Assembly (NCBI GenBank): GCA_041652575.1
Contig: JBAZHC010000007.1
Span: 1 to 64,000 of the forward strand
Reading direction: 5' to 3'
DNA from: Phycisphaerae bacterium
Lineage (GTDB): Bacteria > Planctomycetota > Phycisphaerae > Sedimentisphaerales > UBA12454
Length of the DNA stretch: 64,000 bases
In this document: positions 18,859-28,374 of the stretch, piece by piece
How positions within the stretch are numbered: position 1 is the first letter of the stretch
How the letters are laid out: each line of letters starts with the position of its first letter
Translations under genes and position numbers: made by a program
The notes under the pieces: model-generated
Told to the model about the DNA's origin: nothing
Seen by the model: only the letters and a program-made list of their open reading frames with translations
Databases searched by the model: none

Positions 18859-20301
18859 GTGAGCAATAGCAAAAGCAAAAGAGTCATAATCGAACCGGTA
18901 ACCAGAGTTGAAGGTCACGGCAAGGTCTCTATCCTGCTTGACGAAAATAACAAAGTTACCCAGGCAAGATTTCATATCGTTGAGTTCCGCGGCTTTGAAC
19001 GATTCGTTCAGGGCAGGCCATACTGGGAAATGCCAGTGCTCGTACAGAGACTGTGCGGCATCTGCCCGGTAAGCCATCATCTGGCGGCGGCAAAAGCAAT
19101 GGATAAAATCGTCGGCGTTGACAAACTGACTCCGACCGCAGAAAAAATGCGCAGACTTATGCACTATGGACAGATGTTCCAGTCGCATGCTCTGCATTTT
19201 TTCCATCTTTGCTCGCCTGACCTGCTGTTCGGCTTTGACGCAGACCCGAAAATCAGAAACGTTATCGGCGTTGCGATTAAATACCCGGAGCTGGCCGTGC
19301 AGGGCGTTATGATGAGAAAATACGGACAGGAAATCATCAAGGCCACGGCAGGCAAGAAAATTCACGGCACAGGAGCCATCCCCGGCGGTATAAACAAAAA
19401 TCTTTCCATCGCCGAAAGAGATGTTTTCCTCAAAGACCTCAAGCAGATGCTCGAATGGTCGAAAGGCGCCCTTAAAATCGCGAAGGACTACACCGTTGCG
19501 AATTTAGATACGCTCAAACCGTTCGGCTCGTTCGATTCGAACCATTTAAGCCTTATCCGTAAAGACGGCGCAATGGATTTATACCACGGCAATTTGCGGG
19601 CAATTACAGCCGATGGCAAAAAAATATTCGACCAGGTCGATTATTCAAATTATCTCGACTATATCGCCGAAGAAGTAAAATCGTGGTCGTATATGAAGTT
19701 CCCGTTCATCAAATCACTTGGCCCCAAAAAAGGCTGGTATCGTGTAGGACCGCTGGCAAGAGTAAACACCTGCGACTTCATCGACACACCGCTGGCCGAA
19801 GCTGCAAGAAAAGAATTTATGGCCGTTACCGGCGGCAGGCCGAACAATATCACAATGGCTTATCACTGGGCAAGAATGATTGAGCTTCTGCACTCGATAG
19901 AGAAAATAGACGAGCTTCTGCACGATAAAGACCTGCAGGGAACCAACCTTGTCGTAAAAGGTCAGAGAAGAAACGAAGGTGTAGGCCTTATCGAAGCTCC
20001 GCGTGGAACATTGTTCCATCATTATAAAGTCAATGACGATGACCAGGTCGTAATGGCCAACCTTATAGTATCGACAACGCATAACAATGAGCCGATGAAC
20101 CTTGCGGTTCAGAAAGTCGCCGCGGACTTTATTGATGGCGTGCCGAATATTACCGAAGGCCTTTTGAATCGTATCGAAGTTGCCATAAGAGCTTACGACC
20201 CGTGTCTTTCCTGTGCGACGCATGCAATGGGAAAAATGCCCCTGAAGGTTACGCTTTTCGATTATCAGGGCAACGAGATAGCAAGTAAAACAAAAGAATA
20301 A
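18859..20301 (+). CDS. hoxH: NAD-reducing [NiFe] hydrogenase large subunit HoxH
   Basis: It starts with GTG, with GGAG upstream. The L1 motif RLCGICPVSHH gives Cys66 and Cys69, and the C-terminal DPCLSCATH gives Cys449 and Cys452; these four cysteines hold the NiFe(CN)2CO centre. His455 is followed by a 25-residue extension starting AMGKMP, which matches the maturation peptide removed after nickel insertion. The length of 480 fits HoxH of bidirectional NAD-linked hydrogenases. It catalyses H2 oxidation or proton reduction coupled to NAD+/NADH. No hyp maturation genes are in the window. Confidence 0.95.
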   Translation: MSNSKSKRVIIEPVTRVEGHGKVSILLDENNKVTQARFHIVEFRGFERFVQGRPYWEMPVLVQRLCGICPVSHHLAAAKAMDKIVGVDKLTPTAEKMRRLMHYGQMFQSHALHFFHLCSPDLLFGFDADPKIRNVIGVAIKYPELAVQGVMMRKYGQEIIKATAGKKIHGTGAIPGGINKNLSIAERDVFLKDLKQMLEWSKGALKIAKDYTVANLDTLKPFGSFDSNHLSLIRKDGAMDLYHGNLRAITADGKKIFDQVDYSNYLDYIAEEVKSWSYMKFPFIKSLGPKKGWYRVGPLARVNTCDFIDTPLAEAARKEFMAVTGGRPNNITMAYHWARMIELLHSIEKIDELLHDKDLQGTNLVVKGQRRNEGVGLIEAPRGTLFHHYKVNDDDQVVMANLIVSTTHNNEPMNLAVQKVAADFIDGVPNITEGLLNRIEVAIRAYDPCLSCATHAMGKMPLKVTLFDYQGNEIASKTKE

Positions 20302-20303
20302 TA

Positions 20304-20792
20304 ATGGCGGCGGAAGTTAATAAAATTCTGCTGATTGGATACGGCAATCCGGCAAGGGCCGACGACGGTTTGGGACCTGCTGTTGCCGAAAGTATAGGGC
20401 TTAAAAATCTGCCCGGTATTACGGTTGAGGCCGATTACCAATTGACAATTGAAGATTCCGCTCAGGTTGCCGAGCACGATGTGGTTATTTTCGCCGATGC
20501 TTCGGTGAACTGTTCTGAGCCTTTCAGCTTTGAGCCTTTGACGGCAAAGGAAGGCGGAAGTTTTTCGAGCCACAGCGTTGAACCGGCTGAGGTAATGGCA
20601 CTGGCCGAGAACCTTTTTAAGTCGAAGGTTAAAGGCTTTATGCTTGCCGTCCGCGGTTATGAATTCGATAAGTTCGATGCGCCGCTGAGTGAAAAAGCAA
20701 AGCAGAATCTTGAGAAAGCACTGCTCTTTCTCGGAAATTTGCTGAAAACGAAAAATTTTAATAATTTACAAAAAATTATTTCCTGTTCTTAA
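20304..20792 (+). CDS. hoxW: HoxH-specific maturation endopeptidase HoxW
   Basis: A HyaD/HybD-family protease of 162 residues: GYGNPARADDGLGP at the N-terminus carries the metal-sensing acidic residue region, then DYQLTIEDSAQVAEHD and FADAS, and a conserved SHSVEPAEVM. The ATG lies two bases after the hoxH stop, indicating coupling. Its expected task is to cleave the 25-residue C-terminal peptide of HoxH after His455. Confidence 0.9.
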   Translation: MAAEVNKILLIGYGNPARADDGLGPAVAESIGLKNLPGITVEADYQLTIEDSAQVAEHDVVIFADASVNCSEPFSFEPLTAKEGGSFSSHSVEPAEVMALAENLFKSKVKGFMLAVRGYEFDKFDAPLSEKAKQNLEKALLFLGNLLKTKNFNNLQKIISCS

Positions 20793-20803
20793 AGGAGCCC
20801 GAT

Positions 20804-21178
20804 ATGCAGGATGGAAAATATGTAATAATGGCAATCGATGATGACGAAGATTTTCTGGCTGCGACCCGTATGGTTCTCGAAGCCAATGGTTATATTATGG
20901 TTGAAGCGAAAACCGCTGAAGAAGGTCTTAAGCTTTATAAAAAAATAAACCCGGACCTTATCCTCGTTGACTTAATGATGGAAGAGGTCGATTCCGGCAC
21001 TAATTTCGCCAAAGAAATGAAAATCATAGGCAACAAGTCCCCGGTATATCTTTTAAGCGCGGCAGGCGACGGAATGACCAATAGCATCGATTACTCTCAA
21101 CTCGGTCTTGCCGGCGTATTTCAAAAACCGATTAAAAACGAACGGCTGCTGAACGTAATAAAAGCCAAGCTGAAATAA
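20804..21178 (+). CDS. Single-domain response regulator (CheY-like receiver)
   Basis: A 124-residue stand-alone receiver with an acidic patch DDDED (12-16), phosphoacceptor Asp56 (LILVDLMMEE), Ser85 and Lys108 (FQKPI). There is no output domain. AAAGGAG precedes the ATG, and it follows hoxW by 11 bp, so it is likely co-transcribed with the hydrogenase. A regulatory link to hydrogen or redox signalling is possible but rests only on position. Confidence 0.85.
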   Translation: MQDGKYVIMAIDDDEDFLAATRMVLEANGYIMVEAKTAEEGLKLYKKINPDLILVDLMMEEVDSGTNFAKEMKIIGNKSPVYLLSAAGDGMTNSIDYSQLGLAGVFQKPIKNERLLNVIKAKLK

Positions 21179-21186
21179 ACTTATTT

Positions 21187-23145
21187 TCAGTCCCCTGCAA
21201 GTTCTACCCTGCATTTTTCTACGGCGGCCAGGAATTCTCTGCCATAGTTTTTCCGGACAATCCTGCTGTCGAGTACCACTATTATACCTGTATCGGTTTT
21301 ACTGCGTATTAGTCTGCCGAAGCCCTGCTTGAATTTTATAATCGCCTGCGGAAGCTGATATTTGAAAAAGGGATTATGTCCCTGGGACTTTATATGCTCA
21401 ATTCTTCCTTCGATTAACGGATGACTCGGCACCGCAAAAGGCAGGCGTACTATTATGACATTGCTCAGTGCCTGACCCGGAACATCCACGCCCTGCCAGA
21501 AACTATCGGCACCGAAAAGCACGCTGCCTCTGTCCATTTTAAACTGTCTCAAAAGCTCAGACCTGTTAACCGAACCGCCATGCACAAGCAGCTCGATATT
21601 GTTTTCGATGAACCAATCCGAAAGTATATCGGCAATTTTTTGGAGCATCTGGTAACTGGTAAAAAGAACAAACGCCCTGCCGCCGGTCTGCTTGACATAT
21701 TTTTTTATTTTCTCAGATGCCTCCTGCATAAATGCAGCGTCATCCGGCTCAGGCATATCAGGCTCAATATACATCGTAACCTGTCTTTCGTAATCGAAAG
21801 GAGAGCCGAGCTTTAACGGCTTAAACTTTTCCAGCCCGATTCGCTGGGCAAAGAACTCAAAGCCGTTTCTGTCTCCTTCGTTGTCACAGCATAACGTAGC
21901 ACTTGTAAGTATTACCGACTCGAACTTGTCAAACAGGCATTGCTTTATATCCACGGCAGGATTTATCGGAGCGCTTCGCAGTGAAACCGCTTTTCTTCTC
22001 GATTTATCCGACACCTCGACCCAATGCACATTTGCCTTGTCCGAACAGGCGAGAAAATTCTGAAAATCAGTCTGCAAAGCCCCGAGTAAACCGGCAAAAC
22101 GCAAAAGCTCAAACTCCTCATCCGTATCTTTATTATCCTTTGCAAGCGATGTAAGAACGAGCCTTAATTTCTTTAACGGTTCTGTTATAACATCAGCTAC
22201 GAATCTTTCCCTGACCCTGCCGTTGCCCCTGTTTTTTTCGAACCAGTCCTGCACAAGGTCAAAAAACTTTTTTGCCGCCTCATCGCAGGATTTTACAAGT
22301 TCAATCGCCAGTGCATAGCCGGTATTGGCAAGAAGCCCCTTTTTGGTTCTGGAATAAAAAAGACCCTGCAGCGGGGAGAATACCCGCCACTGGCTTATAT
22401 CAATTCCGAAATGCTCCTGCGCGACATTTTCAATATTATGCGCCTCGTCTATTACCACGAATTTATAATCGGGCAAAATCGATACGTTCTCACGTCGCAG
22501 TACAAGGTCGCTGAATAAAAGAGCGTGATTGGCTATAATAATATCGGCGGTTTCAAGCCTTCGGCGGCTTTTCCAGTAGAAGCACTTTTTGAAATGCTCA
22601 CACTTTCTGTTTCGGCAGTTGCCGTGCTCGCTTTTGACGGCATTCAGTATCTGTATCGAAGGAATAAAATCCAGTTCGCTGAATAATCCTTCTTTGCTTT
22701 GAGATGCCCATGCGCCCAAACGTACAAGCTCATCGGCGGCAGCATCGAAAAGTCCCTGCTGTTTTCTTCTGGCGAATTCGAGTCTTCTTAAACATACGAA
22801 ATTATTGCGTCCGCGTGCAAGAGCGGCATCGAAACATCCGCCAAGCGCCACGGCAAGAAATGGAATATCCTTATTAATCAATTGTTCCTGAAGTGTGATT
22901 GTGTAAGTACTGATAAGCACTTTACACTTCTGTTGTTTGGCCGCTTCAATGGCAGAGACAAGATATGCAAAACTTTTACCAATGCCGGTGCCGGCCTCAA
23001 CGGCAAGGTGGTAATGGTTTTTAAAGGCATCGTGAACCGCATCGGCCATCTGCCGCTGCTGAGGTCTGTCTTCGTAACCGGCAAAACAGCTTGCGATGCT
23101 GCCGCCGGTGCCAAAAATTTTTTCTATGCTGAAATCTTCACCCAA
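21187..23145 (-). CDS. dinG: DinG-family ATP-dependent DNA helicase (Fe-S)
   Basis: Walker A AGTGIGKS (residues 51-58), DEAH box (233-236), four cysteines (118, 177, 182, 188) placed as in the XPD/DinG 4Fe-4S domain, and a C-terminal helicase motif VI GFGRLIRSKTDTG. The upstream PQQRQM is the Q-motif-like segment. The start is a TTG directly after an in-frame TAA; the first internal Met would remove the Q-motif, so TTG is accepted. The length of 652 is normal. Last gene of a minus-strand operon; the role is unwinding structured or damaged DNA. DinG and YoaA-like members cannot be separated here. Confidence 0.88.
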   Translation of the reverse strand: MGEDFSIEKIFGTGGSIASCFAGYEDRPQQRQMADAVHDAFKNHYHLAVEAGTGIGKSFAYLVSAIEAAKQQKCKVLISTYTITLQEQLINKDIPFLAVALGGCFDAALARGRNNFVCLRRLEFARRKQQGLFDAAADELVRLGAWASQSKEGLFSELDFIPSIQILNAVKSEHGNCRNRKCEHFKKCFYWKSRRRLETADIIIANHALLFSDLVLRRENVSILPDYKFVVIDEAHNIENVAQEHFGIDISQWRVFSPLQGLFYSRTKKGLLANTGYALAIELVKSCDEAAKKFFDLVQDWFEKNRGNGRVRERFVADVITEPLKKLRLVLTSLAKDNKDTDEEFELLRFAGLLGALQTDFQNFLACSDKANVHWVEVSDKSRRKAVSLRSAPINPAVDIKQCLFDKFESVILTSATLCCDNEGDRNGFEFFAQRIGLEKFKPLKLGSPFDYERQVTMYIEPDMPEPDDAAFMQEASEKIKKYVKQTGGRAFVLFTSYQMLQKIADILSDWFIENNIELLVHGGSVNRSELLRQFKMDRGSVLFGADSFWQGVDVPGQALSNVIIVRLPFAVPSHPLIEGRIEHIKSQGHNPFFKYQLPQAIIKFKQGFGRLIRSKTDTGIIVVLDSRIVRKNYGREFLAAVEKCRVELAGD

Positions 23146-23162
23146 TTAAGCACACATCATCG

Positions 23163-24611
23163 TTATTTATTCTCAATCGCCTGTCTAAGGACTTTTACGG
23201 CCTGATTGTCAGGCATTTTTTCGGCCGCAACATTAATAGCCATTGTCGCCAGCTCATGTTTGTCAAGCTGATAATAAACATAGGCAAGCAAAAAGCTAAG
23301 TTCAGGAGAATGATTTTTATCAATATATTTAACTATATCCGCTATCCTGCTTTCGAGCCGGTCTTTGTCGGGTATCATGGCATGGAGGTCTACTTTAAAT
23401 TTTACATACTGCGGGAAAATATTTATCACCGTTACAAGATAATATGCACTGCTCATATATTCACCGCTGGCAAAGAGTGCATGCGACTTGCCGGCATAAG
23501 CAAGCGGGTCTTCGGGCTTATATATGCTCGCAAGCGTATAAGCATCGGCGGCACGATAGTACTGACCCTGTTTTAAAAATTCCTCTGCCGATTTCATATA
23601 ATAATTAAATTTATCATCCGTCTGTGCGGCAAATGTCTTATACACTCCCGTAACCGCTTCGGCAGTTTCCTTTTCTATATTGGAAAGACCGCTTCGCATT
23701 CCTCCGGCGTTTGCGTCCTGAATCTTTGTTATGTCGGGTTGGGATTTTTTTGTAATTTGCGTTTGTTCATCTCCCAGGTTTTGTTCCTGTGTTTTATCCT
23801 GACCGGCCCCTTCGAGCATTTGCTCGTAAATACTTTTAACCGGTGCGGTTTGTAAAGAATCTTCGCGTATCTCGCCTCTCTTTAATGGTTCAACAGGCTT
23901 AGAACGCTCCAGCGGTTTAACAGGTTCGAGTACCGAAGGAATACTTTCATCTTCCGGCAGAACCTGTTGATTTGTTTTTAAATTATCATTATCGCTTTTT
24001 ATTGTTCGCTGCAAAGCAGTGGTAAGATTTTTCTGTTCTCTACGGCTCATCAAACCATAGCCGACAAGTCTTTCAAGGTCGAGAGGGTTATTATAAGACA
24101 GAGGTCTTGTCTGAGTATATTCGTAAGGCAGTGGAGTGGCCGGCAAACCGGTAGCCGCCTGCGCATTGACATATTTTGGAATAGCGTAATAGCCCGTTCC
24201 ATGGTCTTGTTTTATGGACGGATAAGTAATAAGACCAGACGCCCCGCCGCGAGTCATGGAACTTACCGTCTGGGACGGCAAATAATATGGCTGAGGCGAA
24301 GTCTGACTGTTACTGATATTTATCGGCGCCGACCGTCTTAAAAATGAATTCAGATCGCTGCTGCCGGCATAGGCACCAAAATCAGTAGTAGAGCGATATG
24401 GTACAAAACCACGAAACTGCGCCCCGCCGCTGACATTGCCCGTAACCGTAAGATTGCCGCTGGTATTTATCGGGTTAGGAGACCTTCTGAGCCCGCTTTG
24501 AACACTGCTCGGCGGTACAGTCGGATCGCCTATCGGGCTGTTAATCGCCAAACAGGCCGCACAAAAAACCTGAATAACAAAAAACGTTCTTATCGCGATA
24601 TTCTTTTTCAT
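23163..24611 (-). CDS. Secreted TPR-repeat protein of unknown function
   Basis: The ATG at 24611 (MKKNIAIRTFF) is preceded by GGAGGTG at a good distance; a GTG nine bases upstream overlaps this site and is rejected. A signal peptide (about 1-23, ending near CLA) is followed by about 300 residues of low-complexity Ser/Pro/Gln-rich sequence. The C-terminal 150 residues are helical TPR-like repeats (YYRAADAYTLASIYKPEDP, HALFASGEY, LAYVYYQLDKHELA). It sits between nadK and dinG. A cell-envelope scaffold role is possible; no enzymatic motif is seen. Confidence 0.75.
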   Translation of the reverse strand: MKKNIAIRTFFVIQVFCAACLAINSPIGDPTVPPSSVQSGLRRSPNPINTSGNLTVTGNVSGGAQFRGFVPYRSTTDFGAYAGSSDLNSFLRRSAPINISNSQTSPQPYYLPSQTVSSMTRGGASGLITYPSIKQDHGTGYYAIPKYVNAQAATGLPATPLPYEYTQTRPLSYNNPLDLERLVGYGLMSRREQKNLTTALQRTIKSDNDNLKTNQQVLPEDESIPSVLEPVKPLERSKPVEPLKRGEIREDSLQTAPVKSIYEQMLEGAGQDKTQEQNLGDEQTQITKKSQPDITKIQDANAGGMRSGLSNIEKETAEAVTGVYKTFAAQTDDKFNYYMKSAEEFLKQGQYYRAADAYTLASIYKPEDPLAYAGKSHALFASGEYMSSAYYLVTVINIFPQYVKFKVDLHAMIPDKDRLESRIADIVKYIDKNHSPELSFLLAYVYYQLDKHELATMAINVAAEKMPDNQAVKVLRQAIENK

Positions 24612-24629
24612 TTTTTGCACCTCCGGGAA

Positions 24630-25493
24630 TCATTTCCTTTTGTATTTCGGTTTTTGCGCCCAGCTTAGTTTGCCGGCAAGCGTATCCCATTGCGTTCGCA
24701 GAGGATTATTTACCACAAGGAAAGACCCTTTGTGTTTTTCAACGGTAATAACATCGTCACATTCAAGTGAACTTAGTATCTGCCCATCCAGTATTATGGA
24801 TGTGTTTTTATTAACTCTTTGCGGACGTATCTCAATCTTATTGCCGGCATCTATTACAATCGGCCTGAAACTCAGGGTATGCGGACATATCGGCGTAATC
24901 ACTACCGCTGAAAGATTCGCCGACAATATCGGCCCGCCCGCAGAAAGATTATACGCCGTTGAACCTGTCGGGGTCGATATGATAATCCCGTCGCTTACAC
25001 AGTCGGCAAGGCTTTGGCCGCGAACCGTCATCTTCAAGCCAATCATATTGTAGTCGGCACCGGCAGTTATAACGACATCGTTTATGGCGGTCGAAACAAG
25101 TTTCTTTTTGCCCTTACCGGCAATAGTACATTTAAGCATCATCCGTTTTTCTATCAGCTTCTTCTCTGTCGTGACTCTGCTGAAAAGCTGCTTGACCTGC
25201 TCAAGACTGAACTCGGCCAGGAATCCAAGTCTGCCGACATTGACTCCGATAACGGGTATATTAGTTTCGCTGAGGTCTCTTGCCGCTGAAAGAATTGTGC
25301 CGTCTCCGCCAAAAACAATTGCGTAATCAGCCTTGCCTGCGATATCGCTGATACAATCTCCCCGGAAACAATTTGCAAGTACCCGAGCTTTTCGGGCGGC
25401 AAACTTTGTAAAATTATCGATCGCCTCGGCGACAAATTCACGCCGGGTATCGCCAAAAATTATCAACTTTGGTTTTCGGCCTGTTTTGACCAT
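24630..25493 (-). CDS. nadK: NAD kinase
   Basis: A 287-residue NAD kinase: GGDGT at 62-66 in VFGGDGTILSAAR, the NVGRLGFL motif after it, and the TPTGSTAYNLSAGGPI nucleotide-binding segment. It phosphorylates NAD+ to NADP+. It follows dxs by 16 bp and precedes the TPR gene by 18 bp on the same strand. Confidence 0.95.
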   Translation of the reverse strand: MVKTGRKPKLIIFGDTRREFVAEAIDNFTKFAARKARVLANCFRGDCISDIAGKADYAIVFGGDGTILSAARDLSETNIPVIGVNVGRLGFLAEFSLEQVKQLFSRVTTEKKLIEKRMMLKCTIAGKGKKKLVSTAINDVVITAGADYNMIGLKMTVRGQSLADCVSDGIIISTPTGSTAYNLSAGGPILSANLSAVVITPICPHTLSFRPIVIDAGNKIEIRPQRVNKNTSIILDGQILSSLECDDVITVEKHKGSFLVVNNPLRTQWDTLAGKLSWAQKPKYKRK

Positions 25494-25509
25494 AATCTTT
25501 TCCCGGAAT

Positions 25510-27390
25510 TTAATGTGTTTTAACTAACTTTTTTACCGCCTCAACTATACCTTCCGCGCCAATACCGGAATCGGCAATTTGTAATTCTCTTTTGTTAATT
25601 TGTACGAATTCATCGCTTATGCCAAGCACTTTTATTTTCGCCGTATCCGCTCCTGCCGCAGATGCCGCCTCAAGAACCGCTGAACCAAAACCGCAGGAGG
25701 CAAAATGGTCTTCCACAGTTATTATACGGCTGCCGGCCCTGAGCAACGCAATAATTTTTTCATCCAGCGGTTTGGCAAACCGGGCATTTATAACCGTTAC
25801 GTCGATATTATCGGTCTTAAGTATTTCCGCCGCCTTTATGGCTTCAAATATCATACTGCCATAGGCCACAACAGTTATATCGTCTTTCCCGTGTTTTACC
25901 GTCACACTTTTGCCTAATTCAAATGGCTGTGAAAAAACTTCAGGATAAAGTGCGTCATTAACTTCTTCTTTCGGATATCTTATCGCCACCGGACGTTCCG
26001 CTTCAACGGCAAAACGCATCGCAAGCTCAAGCTCCGCGCCATTGGCCGGTGCAATAAGCACCATATTCGGCATCATCCTTAAAAAACCAATATCCATAAG
26101 TCCGTGATGAGTTGGACCATCGGCACCAACCAGCCCGGCCCTGTCTATACAGAAAATAACCGGTAAATTCTGCAGTGCAACTTCCTGAAATATCTGGTCG
26201 AAACTTCTCTGAAGAAATGTCGAATAAATACACACGAAAGGTTTTAGGCCCATTTTCGCCTGGCCCGCCGCCATATCCACCGCCACCGATTCGGCTATAC
26301 CGACATCGTAATAACGAGTTTTAAATTCCTGCCTGAACTTCGCCAGTCCTGTACCGTCAGACATTGCCGCGGTGATTGCCATTATCCTGTCGTTTTGTTT
26401 GGCAAGTTTTACAATCGCGTCTCCAAAAACAGATGTAAAACTTTTACCGGCAGATTTTTCAAGCTCAAGTTCGCCATTGATTTTGAAAGGCCCTGTGGAA
26501 TGAAATTTGGTTGGGTCGTCATCGGCAGGACTGAAGCCTTTGCCTTTCTTCGTATAAACATGCAGAATAGCGGGCCTGTCAAGATGCGACATCGCCTTGA
26601 AAAGCTCTATAAGCGATGTTATATCGTGCCCGTCAACCGGACCGAAATATGGAATATTGAGACTTTCAAAAAGCCTGCTCGGCGTAATCGCCATACGAAG
26701 AGTTCGTTTGAATTTTTCCAAAGCATCTTCCATTTTCTTGCCGCCGGGCAGATGCTCAAGTATCCTGTTGGTTGTATTCCGCAAATCCTCATAAGTATGA
26801 CTGAGCCGAACTTTCGCCAAAAATCTGGCGATAGCGCCTTGTGAAACATCAATCGCCATCGAGTTATCGTTAAGAACAACGAGGAGCTGTCTTTTGACAA
26901 GGCCGAGATTATTCATCGCCTCGAAATTCAGGCCGTTGACAATGCTCGCATCGCCGACAAAAGCGACTATCTTCTCTTTAGTTTTGAGTGTCTCAGCAGC
27001 AAGGGCAAGCCCCAGCGCTGTCGGTATCGATGTGCCCGCATGGCCGACAGAGAATTGGTCGTATTCACTCTCGGCAGGCGATGGAAAACCGCTTATGCCG
27101 TCTTTTTGCCTTAACTTTTTGAAAAGCTCTCTCCTGCCTGTCAGAATTTTATGAGCATAACACTGATGGCCGACATCCCAAACGAGCTTGTCTTTGCTGA
27201 AATCAAATACATAATGCATCGCGATAGTGAGTTCAATAGCGCCAAGATTGCTGGCGAGATGGCCGCCTGTGCAGCTTACGGAATGAGTAATAAAATCCCG
27301 AATCTCCGCCGCGAGTTTGTTCAACTGCGGCATCGAAAGAGTTCTGATGTCTTTGGGATAATTTACCTTATCAAGCAATTCGTATTGCAT
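25510..27390 (-). CDS. dxs: 1-deoxy-D-xylulose-5-phosphate synthase
   Basis: A thiamine-diphosphate transketolase-like enzyme of the MEP isoprenoid pathway. The TPP motif GDASIVNGLNFEAMNNLG, the His-containing GHQCYAHKILTGR, and the Pyr-domain YDVGIAESVAVDMAAG with its catalytic Glu are present. The ATG at 27390 gives MQYELLDKVNYP, starts five bases after the ispA stop and has AGGAAG upstream; a longer frame from 27414 would overlap ispA and is less likely. The length of about 626 is normal. Confidence 0.95.
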   Translation of the reverse strand: MQYELLDKVNYPKDIRTLSMPQLNKLAAEIRDFITHSVSCTGGHLASNLGAIELTIAMHYVFDFSKDKLVWDVGHQCYAHKILTGRRELFKKLRQKDGISGFPSPAESEYDQFSVGHAGTSIPTALGLALAAETLKTKEKIVAFVGDASIVNGLNFEAMNNLGLVKRQLLVVLNDNSMAIDVSQGAIARFLAKVRLSHTYEDLRNTTNRILEHLPGGKKMEDALEKFKRTLRMAITPSRLFESLNIPYFGPVDGHDITSLIELFKAMSHLDRPAILHVYTKKGKGFSPADDDPTKFHSTGPFKINGELELEKSAGKSFTSVFGDAIVKLAKQNDRIMAITAAMSDGTGLAKFRQEFKTRYYDVGIAESVAVDMAAGQAKMGLKPFVCIYSTFLQRSFDQIFQEVALQNLPVIFCIDRAGLVGADGPTHHGLMDIGFLRMMPNMVLIAPANGAELELAMRFAVEAERPVAIRYPKEEVNDALYPEVFSQPFELGKSVTVKHGKDDITVVAYGSMIFEAIKAAEILKTDNIDVTVINARFAKPLDEKIIALLRAGSRIITVEDHFASCGFGSAVLEAASAAGADTAKIKVLGISDEFVQINKRELQIADSGIGAEGIVEAVKKLVKTH

Positions 27391-27394
27391 ATTC

Positions 27395-28285
27395 TTATTT
27401 CTTCCTGTCAACAAGCGTTAAAGCAAGTTCTTTTAATATTATGGCTTTTTCGCCGAATGGTTCAAGTATCTTTGCGGCCTTATGGGCGATTTCCCGTGCA
27501 TTTTTTTTCGATTCATCCAGACCTAAAACAGCGGGATACGTCAGCTTGCCCTGTTTAGCGTCCTTCCCGGCCGTTTTGCCAAGGGTTTTACTATCGGAAA
27601 CTACATCGAGAATATCATCTGAAATCTGAAACGCAAGACCAAGGTTCAGCCCGAATTGCGACAGAAGCTGTTTCTTTTTTTCATCTGCTCCGCCGGCAAT
27701 CGCCCCCAAACAAGCCGAGGCCTGAAACATTTTTGCGGTTTTATTTATATGAATATACTCAAGAGTTTTTTCATCAGGTTTTAATTTTTCAGCAATAATA
27801 TCAGCCATTTGTCCGGCAATCATCCCGCAGGGCCCTGCGGCGCGGGCCAATATTTTTATCATTTCATTAGCTCTATCGGCATTACTGATATTTGCGGCAA
27901 TAACTTCAAAGGCCATCGTTAAAAGCGAATCGCCTGTAAGGATAGCCGTCGCTTCGTCAAAGGCTTTATGACAACTGGGGCTGCCCCTGCGAAAATCATC
28001 GTCATCCATCGCCGGCAAATCATCGTGAACCAGCGAATAAGTATGCACCATTTCTATCGCTGCCGCGGCATTTAAGGCATCGTCATTTTCACTGCCCCAG
28101 ATAAGTTCGCAGCACCAAAGCACAACGGCAGCCCTTACCCTTTTGCCCGGCGCGGCGAGCACATAGCCTATCGCATCGGCAAGCCTTTCCGGAATGCCCG
28201 ACCATTGCCCAAGCAGGGTTTTAATTCTACCGTTTACAACCTCAGCTTTTTGGGCCAAGGCCTTTTTTATGTCGACCTTTTGCAT
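27395..28285 (-). CDS. ispA: Polyprenyl (farnesyl/geranylgeranyl) diphosphate synthase
   Basis: A trans-prenyltransferase of 296 residues with the first Asp-rich motif DDLPAMDDDDFRRG, the second DDILD, GKRVRAA near the N-terminus and the usual Ala-rich EMVHTYSLVHDD. Chain length cannot be fixed reliably from the sequence alone. It heads the operon ispA-dxs-nadK-TPR-dinG, so two steps of isoprenoid synthesis are coupled. Two TATAAT hexamers on the minus strand (28309-28314 and 28336-28341) lie in the 89-bp gap to the divergent miaA. Confidence 0.93.
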   Translation of the reverse strand: MQKVDIKKALAQKAEVVNGRIKTLLGQWSGIPERLADAIGYVLAAPGKRVRAAVVLWCCELIWGSENDDALNAAAAIEMVHTYSLVHDDLPAMDDDDFRRGSPSCHKAFDEATAILTGDSLLTMAFEVIAANISNADRANEMIKILARAAGPCGMIAGQMADIIAEKLKPDEKTLEYIHINKTAKMFQASACLGAIAGGADEKKKQLLSQFGLNLGLAFQISDDILDVVSDSKTLGKTAGKDAKQGKLTYPAVLGLDESKKNAREIAHKAAKILEPFGEKAIILKELALTLVDRKK

Positions 28286-28374
28286 CTTAAATCAATATAA
28301 ACCGTCTTATTATAGCGTTTTTCTGCGAATTTGTTATTATACAATCCTTTAAGGTTTGGATACAGCCAAAATAT

